From NCBI RefSeq assembly GCF_029784155.1, contig NC_073693.1:233073102-233137101 (forward strand): a stretch of 64,000 nt of DNA, given 5' to 3'. Origin of the DNA: Uranotaenia lowii (Eukaryota > Arthropoda > Insecta > Diptera > Culicidae). The notes beneath the pieces are model-generated. The model saw only the letters and a program-made list of their open reading frames with translations, ran no database searches and was not told where the DNA came from. A program made the position numbers and the translations under genes. Shown here piece after piece: positions 12,217 to 23,826 of this stretch (position 1 is its first letter; each line of letters begins with the position of its first letter).

Positions 12217-13048
12217 AAATCACATCACATGTAATGTAAATGCAAAAAAGCATTATACATGACGGAATTTTCAGTGCTACTTGAATATTAGACGCAATTT
12301 CAATTAGACGCAATTATTTTTCAACGTGTAAAATAAAAATAATGTAAAGTTTTGTAGCGCGTAAAATAAAATGATGTAAACTTTAAATCACTGAATAAAG
12401 GAAGGAAAGCTTTCCAATTGGAATTTGTTTCGTTTTATTTTTTATTAATATGATTCAATAATGGAGTTTCCTCATCTCTTATTTTTATTGAGAGATTTAT
12501 CTATTTATAATTAACTTATTTTATTTTATTTAGGGACGAAGATTTTTTATTTTAAGAGTCATTTTCCCACATTTATTTTCTGCCCCGAAGTACCCCGGAT
12601 CCAAAGTTGAACAACGAAGACCTCCGGGAACTTTACTCGCGAAAAAACTGCTTAAACACAATACTTTGATACCCGACCTGACTTGACACTTTTTTACATT
12701 TTTCTGGTCCGGTTCTTGAAAGTTTATAATTTATCACGTTCATTGTGATTTAATATTGATTAAATTAAAAGTCAATGTGATCACATTCCATTTCGTGTAA
12801 TTTTACGAAATTTGACCAAAAAAAATTGTAAAATTCCATCACATTTGATGTAACGAAAAAGAAGCATCACATATGATGAAATTTTCAGAGCGAATTGAAT
12901 ATTACACATCTGTAAACTTCAACAGACGTGTGAAATTTGAAAGACTTTTAAAATATTTAAGTCGTGTAATATTTAATTTGCACTGAAAATTCCGGCGTAT
13001 GTCATGCTTCTTTTTATTTACATCATATGTGATGGAAAATCACATCAA
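12217..13048. repeat. Foldback repeat family: three related arms
   Basis: An arm of about 78 bp, with the order CATCACAT..GATGTAA, AAAGAAGCAT, ACAT.ACG.AATTTTCAGTGC, ATATTA(C/G)AC, occurs at about 12217-12295 (direct) and 12828-12908 (direct). It recurs at about 12966-13048 (inverted). The last two face each other around a loop of about 57 bp and could form a long hairpin. These are best read as non-autonomous foldback elements, one complete and one solo arm. Boundaries are approximate. Confidence 0.6.
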
Positions 13049-13918
13049 ATTATCACGTTTCGTGTCAAGTAATATTCATGTCTTTGAAATTCAGTGCTGG
13101 TAAGGATTCAACTTTTAACAATCTATAAATTTACATAAGGTATTCGCCTTCGACGTCATGTAATTTTTAAGGTTTTCAATTTCAGTGTTGTTAAGGATTC
13201 AGTTTTTTTGCTGTGTACTTTTGAATTATATACATTTTCCACTCCGTGGGATTGTTTGTTAAATGTAAGAGTTTATTAATCACTTAAAAGCTTAAGGTTA
13301 AAAATTTAAAACCGGTCCGCCAAACTCCCCAGCAAACATTTTAGTAGCTATATTCTTATGCTGTTTTGATATACGTTTCATTAATATTATAGAAAGATCG
13401 TATAAAAGTTGAAAAAAAGCAGTTACCTACCAAAGTAGAGGCAATATACATACATAAATTTCATTTCCTTCTTAAGCGACTAAAACTACACCAATTGGGC
13501 GTTATCGTACCTAGCGAAAGAATGCAAGAGAGCGCATGATTTTGCTCTCATAGCCTTCAAATCGGCGACTATAATTTTCAGTTCTCTCATTGATTAATAT
13601 TACTCAGTTCCCATCTAATTTTTAGCCATCTAGAACGAGGGTTTGCAATAGAGAGAGGATTCTTTGTATTTAAAATGGTATGGTAATGGATAGTTGTAGA
13701 GAGAACATAACAATGATTTTCTTACTTGAAGCAAACGTGTTAGCAAAATCGTTTCAAAACTTACAAACATGACGGACTTTCTATCATAACCGATTTAAAC
13801 TGACTTCAGATGACATTTTATACGAACTTTGTTGGAGTTGCGATTCGCAACACCATTATAAACAACTTAAGTTATCATTTTTGATACGATTTCATGTTTC
13901 TGGGTCATTAGTGCGCTG
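13049..13918. other. Intergenic, no gene seen
   Basis: Mixed AT-rich sequence without supported features. Confidence 0.45.
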
Positions 13919-14410
13919 CCAAAAATGACTTTCTGGGTCACCAAGCATCAGTGTAAAATTTTGTATGGAAGAAGTAATTTTGGGACATTAAATTATCCAG
14001 AAAATTCAAGTTAGCTTCAAATGAAGTCGGTCTTTGATTTTTGGTTTTGACTATTCTTAAGCATCATTTTTGGCTAACATGACAAGCAGCTAAGAATTTT
14101 ATGAAAAAGTTATAACCATAGTTATAAAAATTTTGAATAACATCGAATAACTTTTCTGGGGTACAAGTTATTTAGATTGTTGCTTTGTTCACAAGAATTA
14201 TACTGCAAAAATCAAGTAATTTTTTTTCATCCAAAGTTGATTTTTTGGAACTTTCAGTACATCTCTGGCGATCTTTGAATTAAAAATTTTGTTTTCCCAT
14301 ACGAATTTTCTCAAATTTAAAACTCGTTGCGCTTATTCAGGACTGAATGGATCGCTTCCAAAATTTTTACTGCTATTTCTGGACGAATTTGCTGAAAAGT
14401 TATCTATTGA
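13919..14410. repeat. Dispersed repeat shared with 37143-37890
   Basis: Long collinear similarity to the interior of the element at 37074-38860. Shared phrases include GGGTCACCAAGCATCAG, GAAGTCGGTCTTTRATTTTT, TGACTATTCTTAAGC, CATGACAAGCAGCTAAGAA and CATCTCTGGCGAT, in the same order. The copy here lacks a stretch present near 37180-37230 and its clear ends are missing. It is a decayed copy of a non-autonomous transposon. Confidence 0.75.
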
Positions 14411-15609
14411 ACATTTGAGCTACGTAATGAAATGTAAAGGCTACTTTAAAAAAAAATGACACTAATTTGCCGTCGTATGCCTTAATATACACCAGCAGAT
14501 GGTTATGAATTTTGTATTTGCGTATATCTCTTGGCTCCTAAATTATTGTTTTGTGTTTTAACGGAATGATAAATCTGAAGCAGTCAAATAGGGAAATTAA
14601 TATGATTATTGGAATGAAATACTTGAAATATTTTTTTCCTGGTTAAGGCATACATTTATTGCCTTCTTGCAATATACTTCATATTCGCTTCTACAGAGAA
14701 GCAATCAAAAAGATTCCCGTGAAATTTTAATGTACTGTTCATATTTTGTTTCATCATATGATTTACAATTTTCAAAAAATTTCAAAAATTTCTACCATTT
14801 TATGGATTAACATATCTTGGTGCTTCTATGAAGTAAAGAAGGCGATGGGCTTTAAGTGTTGAATTGTCTTTGTAGAAAGTTATTTAAACTGCAGTTAAAT
14901 TCTCCACTGGATCAGTTTTCCAGTGGGCACTTCTGAAACATATGACACTTACAGTCCAACTTTATTATCTTACTTTTCAACATTGTAACCATTTTTTAAT
15001 TGTTTTGAAATTCGATTCCTGATTTTCATTCATTAAGTAACAAATTCACAACAGCAAGGTTTTACATAGAAAAAGCGACAAATTTTGTTCTCAATTTTTT
15101 TTTCGTATGTGTGTATCATTTTCCGTTGAAAATTATTTAATTAGAAAAAATAGAAATTTTAAATTAAAGGGTTTAAATTGTTTATTTATTCCTTATTATA
15201 ACTTCGAAAAATTCATTTTCAAATTTCTTGATTTAGTTTTTAATGCAAGTTTCAATTCTTACAGAAAGTCCATTATTTTCCTTAATTAAGATAGCGAAAC
15301 TGACAAGACGATTTTAATCAATAATTCCTGAATATCAAAAAAACACACGCACAACAAATCGACCAAAGAGTTTCAATAATAAGCTCAGATCGAACGAGCA
15401 CTGTTTACAAAAACTAATAAGTTACATTTTCTTCTTTAAAAAGTTTGTTTTGGTGTCCATTAGGAAATTTTTCAAAATATCTCTCCACAAGCAATCCAAA
15501 TATTTTGCGCACGATTTTACCACCGTATTTTGTTTATTTTACCAGTGGGCAGCTTTTCTACTTTGTAGAAAAGAAGGCAAACCTATTTAGAAGTCAGCTA
15601 AACGAACCA
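14411..15609. other. AT-rich intergenic, no gene seen
   Basis: No supported coding, RNA or repeat feature. Confidence 0.45.
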
Positions 15610-16720
15610 ATGTAATGTAATGTAATGTAATGTAATGTAATGTAATGTAATGTAATGTAATGTAATGTAATGTAATGTAATGTAATGTAATGTAATGTAA
15701 TGTAATGTAATGTAATGTAATGTAATGTAATGTAATGTAATGTAATGTAATGTAATGTAATGTAATGTAATGTAATGTAATGTAATGTAATGTAATGTAA
15801 TGTAATGTAATGTAATGTAATGTAATGTAATGTAATGTAATGTAATGTAATGTAATGTAATGTAATGTAATGTAATGTAATGTAATGTAATGTAATGTAA
15901 TGTAATGTAATGTAATGTAATGTAATGTAATGTAATGTAATGTAATGTAATGTAATGTAATGTAATGTAATGTAATGTAATGTAATGTAATGTAATGTAA
16001 TGTAATGTAATGTAATGTAATGTAATGTAATGTAATGTAATGTAATGTAATGTAATGTAATGTAATGTAATGTAATGTAATGTAATGTAATGTAATGTAA
16101 TGTAATGTAATGTAATGTAATGTAATGTAATGTAATGTAATGTAATGTAATGTAATGTAATGTAATGTAATGTAATGTAATGTAATGTAATGTAATGTAA
16201 TGTAATGTAATGTAATGTAATGTAATGTAATGTAATGTAATGTAATGTAATGTAATGTAATGTAATGTAATGTAATGTAATATAATGTAATGTAATGTAA
16301 TGTAATGTAATGTAATGTAATGTAATGTAATGTAATGTAATGTAATGTAATGTAATATAATGTAATGTAATGTAATGTAATGTAATGTAATGTAATGTAA
16401 TGTAATGTAATGTAATGTAATGTAATGTAATGTAATGTAATGTAATGTAATGTAATGTAATGTAATGTAATGTAATGTAATGTAATGTAATGTAATGTAA
16501 TGTAATGTAATGTAATGTAATGTAATGTAATGTAATGTAATGTAATGTAATGTAATGTAATGTAATGTAATGTAATGTAATGTAATGTAATGTAATGTAA
16601 TGTAATGTAATGTAATGTAATGTAATGTAATGTAATGTAATGTAATGTAATGTAATGTAATGTAATGTAATGTAACATAATGTAATGAAATAAAATGGAA
16701 TGAAATGGAATTAAATGGAT
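15610..16720. repeat. Pentamer satellite array, unit TGTAA
   Basis: About 213 copies of TGTAA from 15611 to 16675, with only two base changes visible (both G to A, near 16282 and 16356). It is followed by about 45 bp of degenerating ATGGAATGAAAT units. The near-uniformity points to recent growth or strong homogenisation. The 363-codon minus-strand frame reading Leu-His-Tyr-Ile-Thr repeats is an artefact of the unit. Confidence 0.97.
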
Positions 16721-17708
16721 TTTTTTTTAATGAACGGATCTGGAATGTACTGTATGTAATGAAATGAAATGAAATGTGACGTCATGTTGTTATATGTTAC
16801 AATATTACATCCGCCTCAATTCAATGTCATACATTTCAAGCCAAGACTTGTTACCAAATCTATTTTACCCCTTTATTTTTAGTCATCAACGCAACCAATT
16901 GACCGCCAGTCAGTCCCCAAGATCCTCGATCAATGATTATTGATCAAAATAATGGCAATAATTCAATTAAACTCGAATAATATAATTTTTTAAGCCACCA
17001 TTTAGCCCTTTATATTATGTGCTCAACACTATGTTAAATATTGGATAAGAATTGATCTGATTAAAACTCTATGGCTACGATAAGCTAACGTTCACTTACA
17101 TGTATAGTCGCACCTATCTATTGAGTAGCGCTGTAAACAAATCCGCCAAACAGCTGATGCTCGGCGGGGCCTCGGACTTCTTCATTCGTTCCACACATGC
17201 ATGCAGTCTGCTTCCATGCAATTCAGTATACTGCTGCGCTTGAAGTCACATGCACTCTCTGCCTCGAATCAGCACCAATATTGTATTGAGTGATTTCCAC
17301 AATCCTTGCTGGTCTTGTTTTCAAAACAACCTCAGCGACGGCGTCGTCACAGTTTGCCTCCAAGCAATTACACTCACACTAATTGAATCTCCTCTCGAAA
17401 CATGCAAGACTTCCTTGGAGCGTTTTAAATCCACTTCCCGGCAATGCTATTCAAACCGTATGGAGCACATCTCTCAGATTTCCCCTCAGATTTCCCCTTT
17501 TTTGACAGATTTAAGCTTTTTTCTTCAGATTTGAGCTTTCATCTCCTATGCTCTTAAGGCAAAAAAAGCTTAAACCTGAGGAAAAAAAAGCTTAAAAACG
17601 AGATTCACGAGCACATATTTAAAAGATGTTGGTCACACGATACATAGACAAATCGTGTAACGTTGCAAGGATCTGTTTAAATCCTATTTGAAAACGCTGT
17701 CGTATGAG
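16721..17708. other. Intergenic, no gene seen
   Basis: The part at 17100-17480 is less AT-rich but carries no supported gene. Short T- and A-rich palindromic phrases (AGCTTTTTTC..., AAAAAAGCTT) occur at 17500-17600. Confidence 0.4.
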
Positions 17709-18564
17709 TAGGGGAACATGCCCTATTATGCGCCACCTAAGCGAATCGCTGATTTTCTATGTATTCCACGTACAAATTGTGTTAATAATGGTTGTAATCG
17801 TTGAAGAAAAGTGTTTTCTACAAATGCCTATGATTTTTCTTTACTCAAATTGCTTTAGATTCTTCAAAAACTCGATTTTTAAAAACCATATTCAAAGCCA
17901 CAGAACAAAACTGTGTTGCAAATATGCGCCGCTGTGTATTCAATACGCGCCTAGCAGCCGAACACACCCGAGAGCAGCCGGAGACCGAAAACACACCAAT
18001 ACTTACAGACACTTTGACTGAAAAGAAAATCAAAAAGGACTAATAGAAATTTGACAAAAAATTAAAAATAGATTTTTTGGGCTGAATTAACGCTCAAAAT
18101 ATGGTTTTAGACTTTTTGTTCATTTTCAATGAAAATTGGCCTTTTTGAAAAATTAATGCTATATTCAGCCTACTACGATTGGCGCGTTTTAACGAGCACA
18201 TGGGCCGTGATAGAACATACCCATGAAAAGCATGCCTTAGCGAGTTCAGTATGATTTTTTAGCATAAAATCATAATTTAGATTCTCCTCTATCGATGTGT
18301 CAGAAAATATTGTCTTATTCGTTTTTCTCTGCTTTTTGACACCTTATTCAAAGTGTTTTGAAATTTAGATCGAAATGAAGAAAAACCTTAATTGTAAAAT
18401 AATCACGACACAGGGGCATTTTAAGGAAAAATTCATACTTGCCATGACCAATCACAGCATTTAAAACAAATTGGTAATATTTTGCAGGTAATAATGTTTC
18501 AGATTCTTCAAAACAAGGGTGGCGCGTATTAGCCACATGGGGCGTTATATGAACTTTTCCCCTA
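17709..18564. mobile_element. Non-autonomous DNA element with TAGGGGAA ends (A)
   Basis: The left end is TAGGGGAACATGCCCTATTA followed by TGCGCCACC. The right end, read inward, is TAGGGGAAAAGTTCATATAA and later CGCGCCACC. A GGCGCGT phrase also recurs internally at about 18180 and 18523. TA at both outer edges may be the target duplication. No transposase is present. The end structure resembles the element at 37074-38860. Confidence 0.6.
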
Positions 18565-18603
18565 ACTGTTTTGGACTTGCTTCTATTCACAACAATACAA
18601 CGA

Positions 18604-19135
18604 TCATGCTCCTATGTTATTGTCGTCTTCTCCACTTTCCGCGTATTTACTGATATTCTCCTTCAGTTCGGGGATCAACAATTTGTTGCCGACTTCCAGG
18701 CGTTTCCTGATGCGGCCAGCATGTATTTTGAAAGGCCCTCTGATGAGGACCTTTCTTTTCTTGCTTCTAGATTCAGCGAAACTGGCTTGAGTCGATAGGT
18801 TCCTTGCTGGGAAACGAATGACTTTTCCGATCGCCTTCTCCAGATGCCTCGAAAGTGTTGTTTCAGTGGAATGTTTCACTGTATGATGGTATTCGACTGT
18901 GTACGATATGTGGTAATCTTTCTCCAGCCTGTCTATGTTTTTGGCCTATCCGAGACCGTATGCAGGCGAATGGTTACTGCGATGAAGCTTTGGATTACGG
19001 AACCTGGACTGATTCTTGTGTGATTTGTGCGTTCGCCCGACTTGTTTGTGGTCATGAAATGAGATGCTGTCAAGACAGGCTTTCTGTCTAGTGTTCCGGA
19101 ATTCAGTGGTGTCTCTGTTGATGTCGATTTGTGTC
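18604..19135 (-). pseudogene. Degenerate retroelement pol fragment, integrase-like (tentative)
   Basis: Read on the minus strand from about 19135 to 18604, one frame stays open except for a single stop. It contains EYHHTVKHSTETT followed by a basic stretch and VGNKLLIPELKE. The first phrase resembles the last part of a Ty3/gypsy integrase core, and the VG-K-L phrase resembles the small beta-barrel that follows it. The upstream part of the same frame, to about 19135, is basic and His/Asn-rich without a motif I can name. No terminal repeats were found. The assignment is weak; it could be a decayed host exon. Confidence 0.3.
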
Positions 19136-21475
19136 TCCCGATACTGAAAACAGGCTTGATCTAAGCGTTTAGGCCACTAACGAAGAATCGGCTTTAATGG
19201 TTAATTTTCACAGGCTGAGACGATCTTATTTTGTAGCGGAAGTGATTTTGACAGTTCATTCCATGGCAAATGTGCATGTCGGGGTAGATTTTAGCGGTAG
19301 ATCTTATATGATACACGATTATTTCGTGTATGCAATCTGCAGCTAATTTAGTTCCGGCAGCAGGTAATGTTACAGACTTTAATGTGAGAAGTAATAATTT
19401 TCCTATTTTTAGTCGATACCTCAACGTTAGTATTTTTTCCGATAAGATTAACATTTAAAAAAAAACACCTCCATTATTGTCCATTAGCCAATCAAAGAGA
19501 CATTCCCTTGAAAGAGTGGTTTGAGGGGAGAGTCATTGATATCAAACCATTTCGCTAAAGTCCTATTGCAATTCATTGTTGTCATTCATTTTGAATGATG
19601 CCTCACGCTTAACTTTACTAGGCTTGTCTAGTCGTAAAAATGGTTGTGCCGGTAGCAAAATTCCAACATGTCATGTAGCTCAGCTGCAGCAAAAAAAAGG
19701 CATCCGAATCAAACAAATGCGAAAAAAAATAAATACGAAACCATTTCTAATCAAATTGGTTTAGTTTTATTACCCTTTTATTTTGATATAGGAGAAACAC
19801 GGGAACTTTGGATAAAACAATAATAGTAATTTATTTTTGTTTACAAAAAATTTATTTACAATTTCCTTGAACCCGTGCAATTGTAGGAGCGTGTTTAACA
19901 ATTAGATAATTTGTTAAATGTTTGGGCTTTGCCCCACTTCAGCTATTAATGTGAAAACGTCATTTTTGTGGCGCCTCCGGCCACGCGGTTCAATTTTTTT
20001 CCTGGGTCACGCTCCAATGTTCTGCACAAGTTGTGAGTTTAATTTAGGTTGAACGCACCACAACTGAGTGTGATGCAAGCCGGTGGTATTGGAAATAGTT
20101 TTTAAATGTTGCTGTTTTTCTGCAATCAAGATGATGACACTGAAATGGGGATTTCAATCACAGCAAATCAGGTACAATTCTGTTTGCTGAATAAATAACA
20201 ATCACGCAATATGTAATATGATGTTTACTGAAGTTTTTGAGCCTCTTTCCAAGCGACTACTGTTTAATGATACCTGTTTTTCCTTTCAAACTACTTGTGG
20301 CTGAATCCATAATAGTTATACTTTAGTATTGGATTTTCGTAAAATTAAATAAAAATACCTGTCGTACCTTACCATGTCGATTTATTGGATGCGTTTCAAG
20401 ATATAATTGTTAGAGGTTTCAGTTGTTATTTTCTTCGTACGATTTAAACTTCCGCAAAAAAAAACTATCCAGTCGATAGTTAGAAATTCTAGCACTCTTA
20501 TCAAAGACAGAAAGGACAGGACAGGAATTGTGTTATCCTTAGGAATGTGAATTGCTTCTATTAAATAAATCGTCACAGTCCACTGTTTCTTAATGCTGCG
20601 GGCTGTGGTGGCTCCATAGAGTTCAGTAACCTAATCAAAAACAGATTCGGATTCAATATTGTATAACTTATAACTTATTGTATAAATTGTATTACTTGTT
20701 CAACCGTTATTTTAATATTTTTTTAAAAAGCTTTCTTGCAAAATGTTTGCACAATCTTTGGTGCAAAATGTGATTTATCTCTGCCTTCCGATTCAAAGAT
20801 TACAATATTAATGCTACAGTCAAAAAATTAGCAGATGATAAATATTCTCCAAAGCCAGCGAAAAACAACATGGAAAACTTTTCCGTCCCCTCACGATATT
20901 AATTTAAAACATAAATGACGGTGGCCCTCCCTTTCTACTTAGATAGCTGTTCCGCCCATCCATGACATGAACCACAAAGTGCACCATAATAACCGAAATA
21001 AATTTTGATTTACAGTGATTACCGGTCGTCGTCGTCGTCGTTTTCGTCACCAGAAACCTGGGTGATCCTGCTCCGGGAACACCATCAAATAGCGTTTAAC
21101 TTCGCGTCGAATTGAAGAATATGTAAAAAGTTTAATTGGCTAGAAAATTGACACATTTGCCGGTGCCAGCCAGGTGCCATCAATTTCGATTTGAGGTCGG
21201 CCCACAGTCTGAGTTTCTTTTTCTCGTGTATTTTTTTTCTATCAGTTTGTTTTTCTCGTTTTAATTTTTATACGGAATAGAAAAATTTGCAAAACATGCT
21301 GGCGCTGGCCCCAATTCAAGTGCTGTTCCCGAAAGTTCATTGAAAACAAGCTGTAACACAGGGTGAAAAGTTTATCATTTGTTTCGGATGGGAAAATTGT
21401 TTGTTTCTTTTTAAGAGTTTGAAATACGCATCATCAAAATATTTATTCTAATAATTTCATTTATTTTGAAACTTT
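19136..21475. other. Intergenic, no gene seen
   Basis: Mostly AT-rich. The part at 20930-21200 is more balanced and contains a short GTCGTC run near 21027, but no coding signal is supported. Confidence 0.45.
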
Positions 21476-21577
21476 AATCTTAAGTCTTTAGTCTTAAGTC
21501 TTTAGTCTTTAGTTTTTAGTCTTTAGTTTTTAGTCTTTAGTTTTTAGTCTTTTGTCTTTAGTCTTAAGTCTTTAGTT
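21476..21577. repeat. 7-bp satellite, left remnant (TCTTTAG-type)
   Basis: About 14 imperfect copies, with variants such as TCTTAAG and TTTTTAG. It is the same unit as 23827-25519 and is separated from it by the 9/11-mer block. Confidence 0.9.
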
Positions 21578-21582
21578 TTTTT

Positions 21583-23160
21583 GTGTGTTATTTTTATCAT
21601 TTTTGTCATTTTTGTCATATTTGTCATTTTTTGTCATTTTTGTCATTTTTGTCATTTTTGTCATTTTTGTCATTTTTGTCATTTTTGTCATTTTTGTCAT
21701 TTTTGTCATTTTTGTCATTTTTGTCATTTTTGTCATTTTTGTCATTTTTGTCATTTTTGTCATTTTTGTCATTTTTGTCATTTTTGTCATTTTTGTCATT
21801 TTTGTCATTTTTGTCATTTTTGTCATTTTTGTCATTTTTGTCATTTTTGTCATTTTTGTCATTTTTCATTTTTGTCATTTTGGTCATTTTTGTCATTTTT
21901 GTCATTTTTGTCATTTTTGTCATTTTTGTCATTTTTGTCATTTTTGTCATTTTTGTCATTTTTGTCATTTTTGTCATTTTTGTCATTTTTGTCATTTTTG
22001 TCATTTTTGTCATTTTTGTCATTTTTGTCATTTTTGTTATTTTTGTCATGTTTGTCATATTTGTCATTTTTGTCATTTTTGTCATTTTTGTCATTTTTGT
22101 CATTTTTGTCATTTTTGTCATTTTTGTCATTTTTGTCATTTTTGTCATTTTTGTCATTTTTGTCATTTTTGTCATTTTTGTCATTTTTGTCATTTTTGTC
22201 ATTTTTGTCATTTTTGTCATTTTTGTCATTTTTGTCATTTTTGTCATTTTTGTCATTTTTGTCATTTTTGTCATTTTTGTCATTTTTGTCATTTTTGTCA
22301 TTTTTGTCATTTTTGTCATTTTTGTCATTTTTGTCATTTTTGTCATTTTTGTCATTTTTGTCATTTTTGTCATTTTTGTCATTTTTGTCATTTTTGTCAT
22401 TTTTGTCATTTTTGTCATTTTTGTCATTTTTGTCATTTTTGTCATTTTTGTCATTTTTTTCATTTTTGTCATTTTTGTCATTTTTGTCATTTTTGTCATT
22501 TTTGTCATTTTTGTCATTTTTGTCATTTTTGTCATTTTTGTCATTTTTGTCATTTTTGTCATTTTTGTCATTTTTGTCATTTTTGTCATTTTTGTCATTT
22601 TTGTCATTTTTGTCATTTTTGTCATTTTTGTCATTTTTGTCATTTTTGTCATTTTTGTCATTTTTGTCATTTTTGTCATTTTTGTCATTTTTGTCATTTT
22701 TGTCATTTTTGTCATTTTTGTCATTTTTGTCATTTTTGTCATTTTTGTCATTTTTGTCATTTTTGTCATTTTTGTCATTTTTGTCATTTTTGTCATTTTT
22801 GTCATTTTTGTCATTTTTGCCATTTTTGTCATTTTTGTCATTTTTGTCATTTTTGTCATTTTTGTCATTTTTGTCATTTTTGTCATTTTTGTCATTTTTG
22901 TCATTTTTGTCATTTTTGTCATTTTTGTCATTTTTGTCATTTTTGTCATTTTTGTCATTTTTGTCATTTTTGTCATTTTTGTCATTTTTGTCATTTTTGT
23001 CATTTTTGTCATTTTTGTCATTTTTGTCATTTTTGTCATTTTTGTCATATTTGTCATTTTTGTCATTTTTGTCATTTTTGTCATTGTTGTCTTTTTTGAC
23101 ATTTTTGTCATTTTTGTCATTTTTGTCATTTTTGTCATTTTTGTCATTTTTGTCATTTTT
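21583..23160. repeat. 9-bp satellite array, unit ATTTTTGTC
   Basis: About 175 copies, nearly perfect, with isolated variants near 21867, 22037-22060, 22456, 22820 and 23048-23100. Open frames of over 500 codons on both strands are by-products of a nine-base, stop-free unit. Confidence 0.97.
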
Positions 23161-23826
23161 GTGTCATTTTTGTGTAATTTTAGTAATTTTTGTGTTACTT
23201 TTGTTTCATTTTTGTGTCATTTTGTGTCATTTTTGTGTCATTTTTGTGTCACTTTTGTGTCACTTTTGTGTCATCATTTTGGTATTATTTTGGTATCATT
23301 TTTTGTTTTTTATTTTTTTTTATTTTTGTCAGTTTTGTCATTTTTGTGTCATTTTTGTGTCATTTTTGTATCATTTTTGGGTCATTTTTGTGTCATTTTT
23401 GTGTCATTTTTGTGTCATTATTGTGTAATTTTTGTGTCATTTTTGTGTCATTTTTGTGTCATTTTTGTTATTTTTGTCATTTTTGTGTCATTTTTGTAGT
23501 TTTTGTCTATTTTGTCATTTTTGTGTCATCTTTATGTCATTTTTATGGCTTTTTTATGTCATTTTTTTGTCATTTTTTGTGTCATTTTTGTGTCATTTTT
23601 GTGTCATTTTTGTGTCATTTTTGTGTCATTTTTGTGTCATTTTTGTGTCATTTTTGTGTCATTTTTGTGTCATTTTTATGTCATTTTTGTATCAGTTTTG
23701 TGTCATTTGTATGTCACTTTTGTGTCATTTTTGTCATTTTTGTGTCAGTTTTTTGTCAGTTTTGTGTCAGTTTTGTGTCATTTTGTTATGATTTTGGTAT
23801 CATTTTTGTGTCACTTTTGTCATTTT
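23161..23826. repeat. 11-bp satellite segment, unit TTTTTGTGTCA
   Basis: The neighbouring 9-mer with GT inserted, about 60 units and more diverged, including TTATTTTGGTATCA variants. It forms the right-hand part of the block that interrupts the 7-mer array. Confidence 0.93.

Noticed and set aside
15587..16678. 363-codon minus-strand frame in the TGTAA array
   Set aside because: Repeat artefact.
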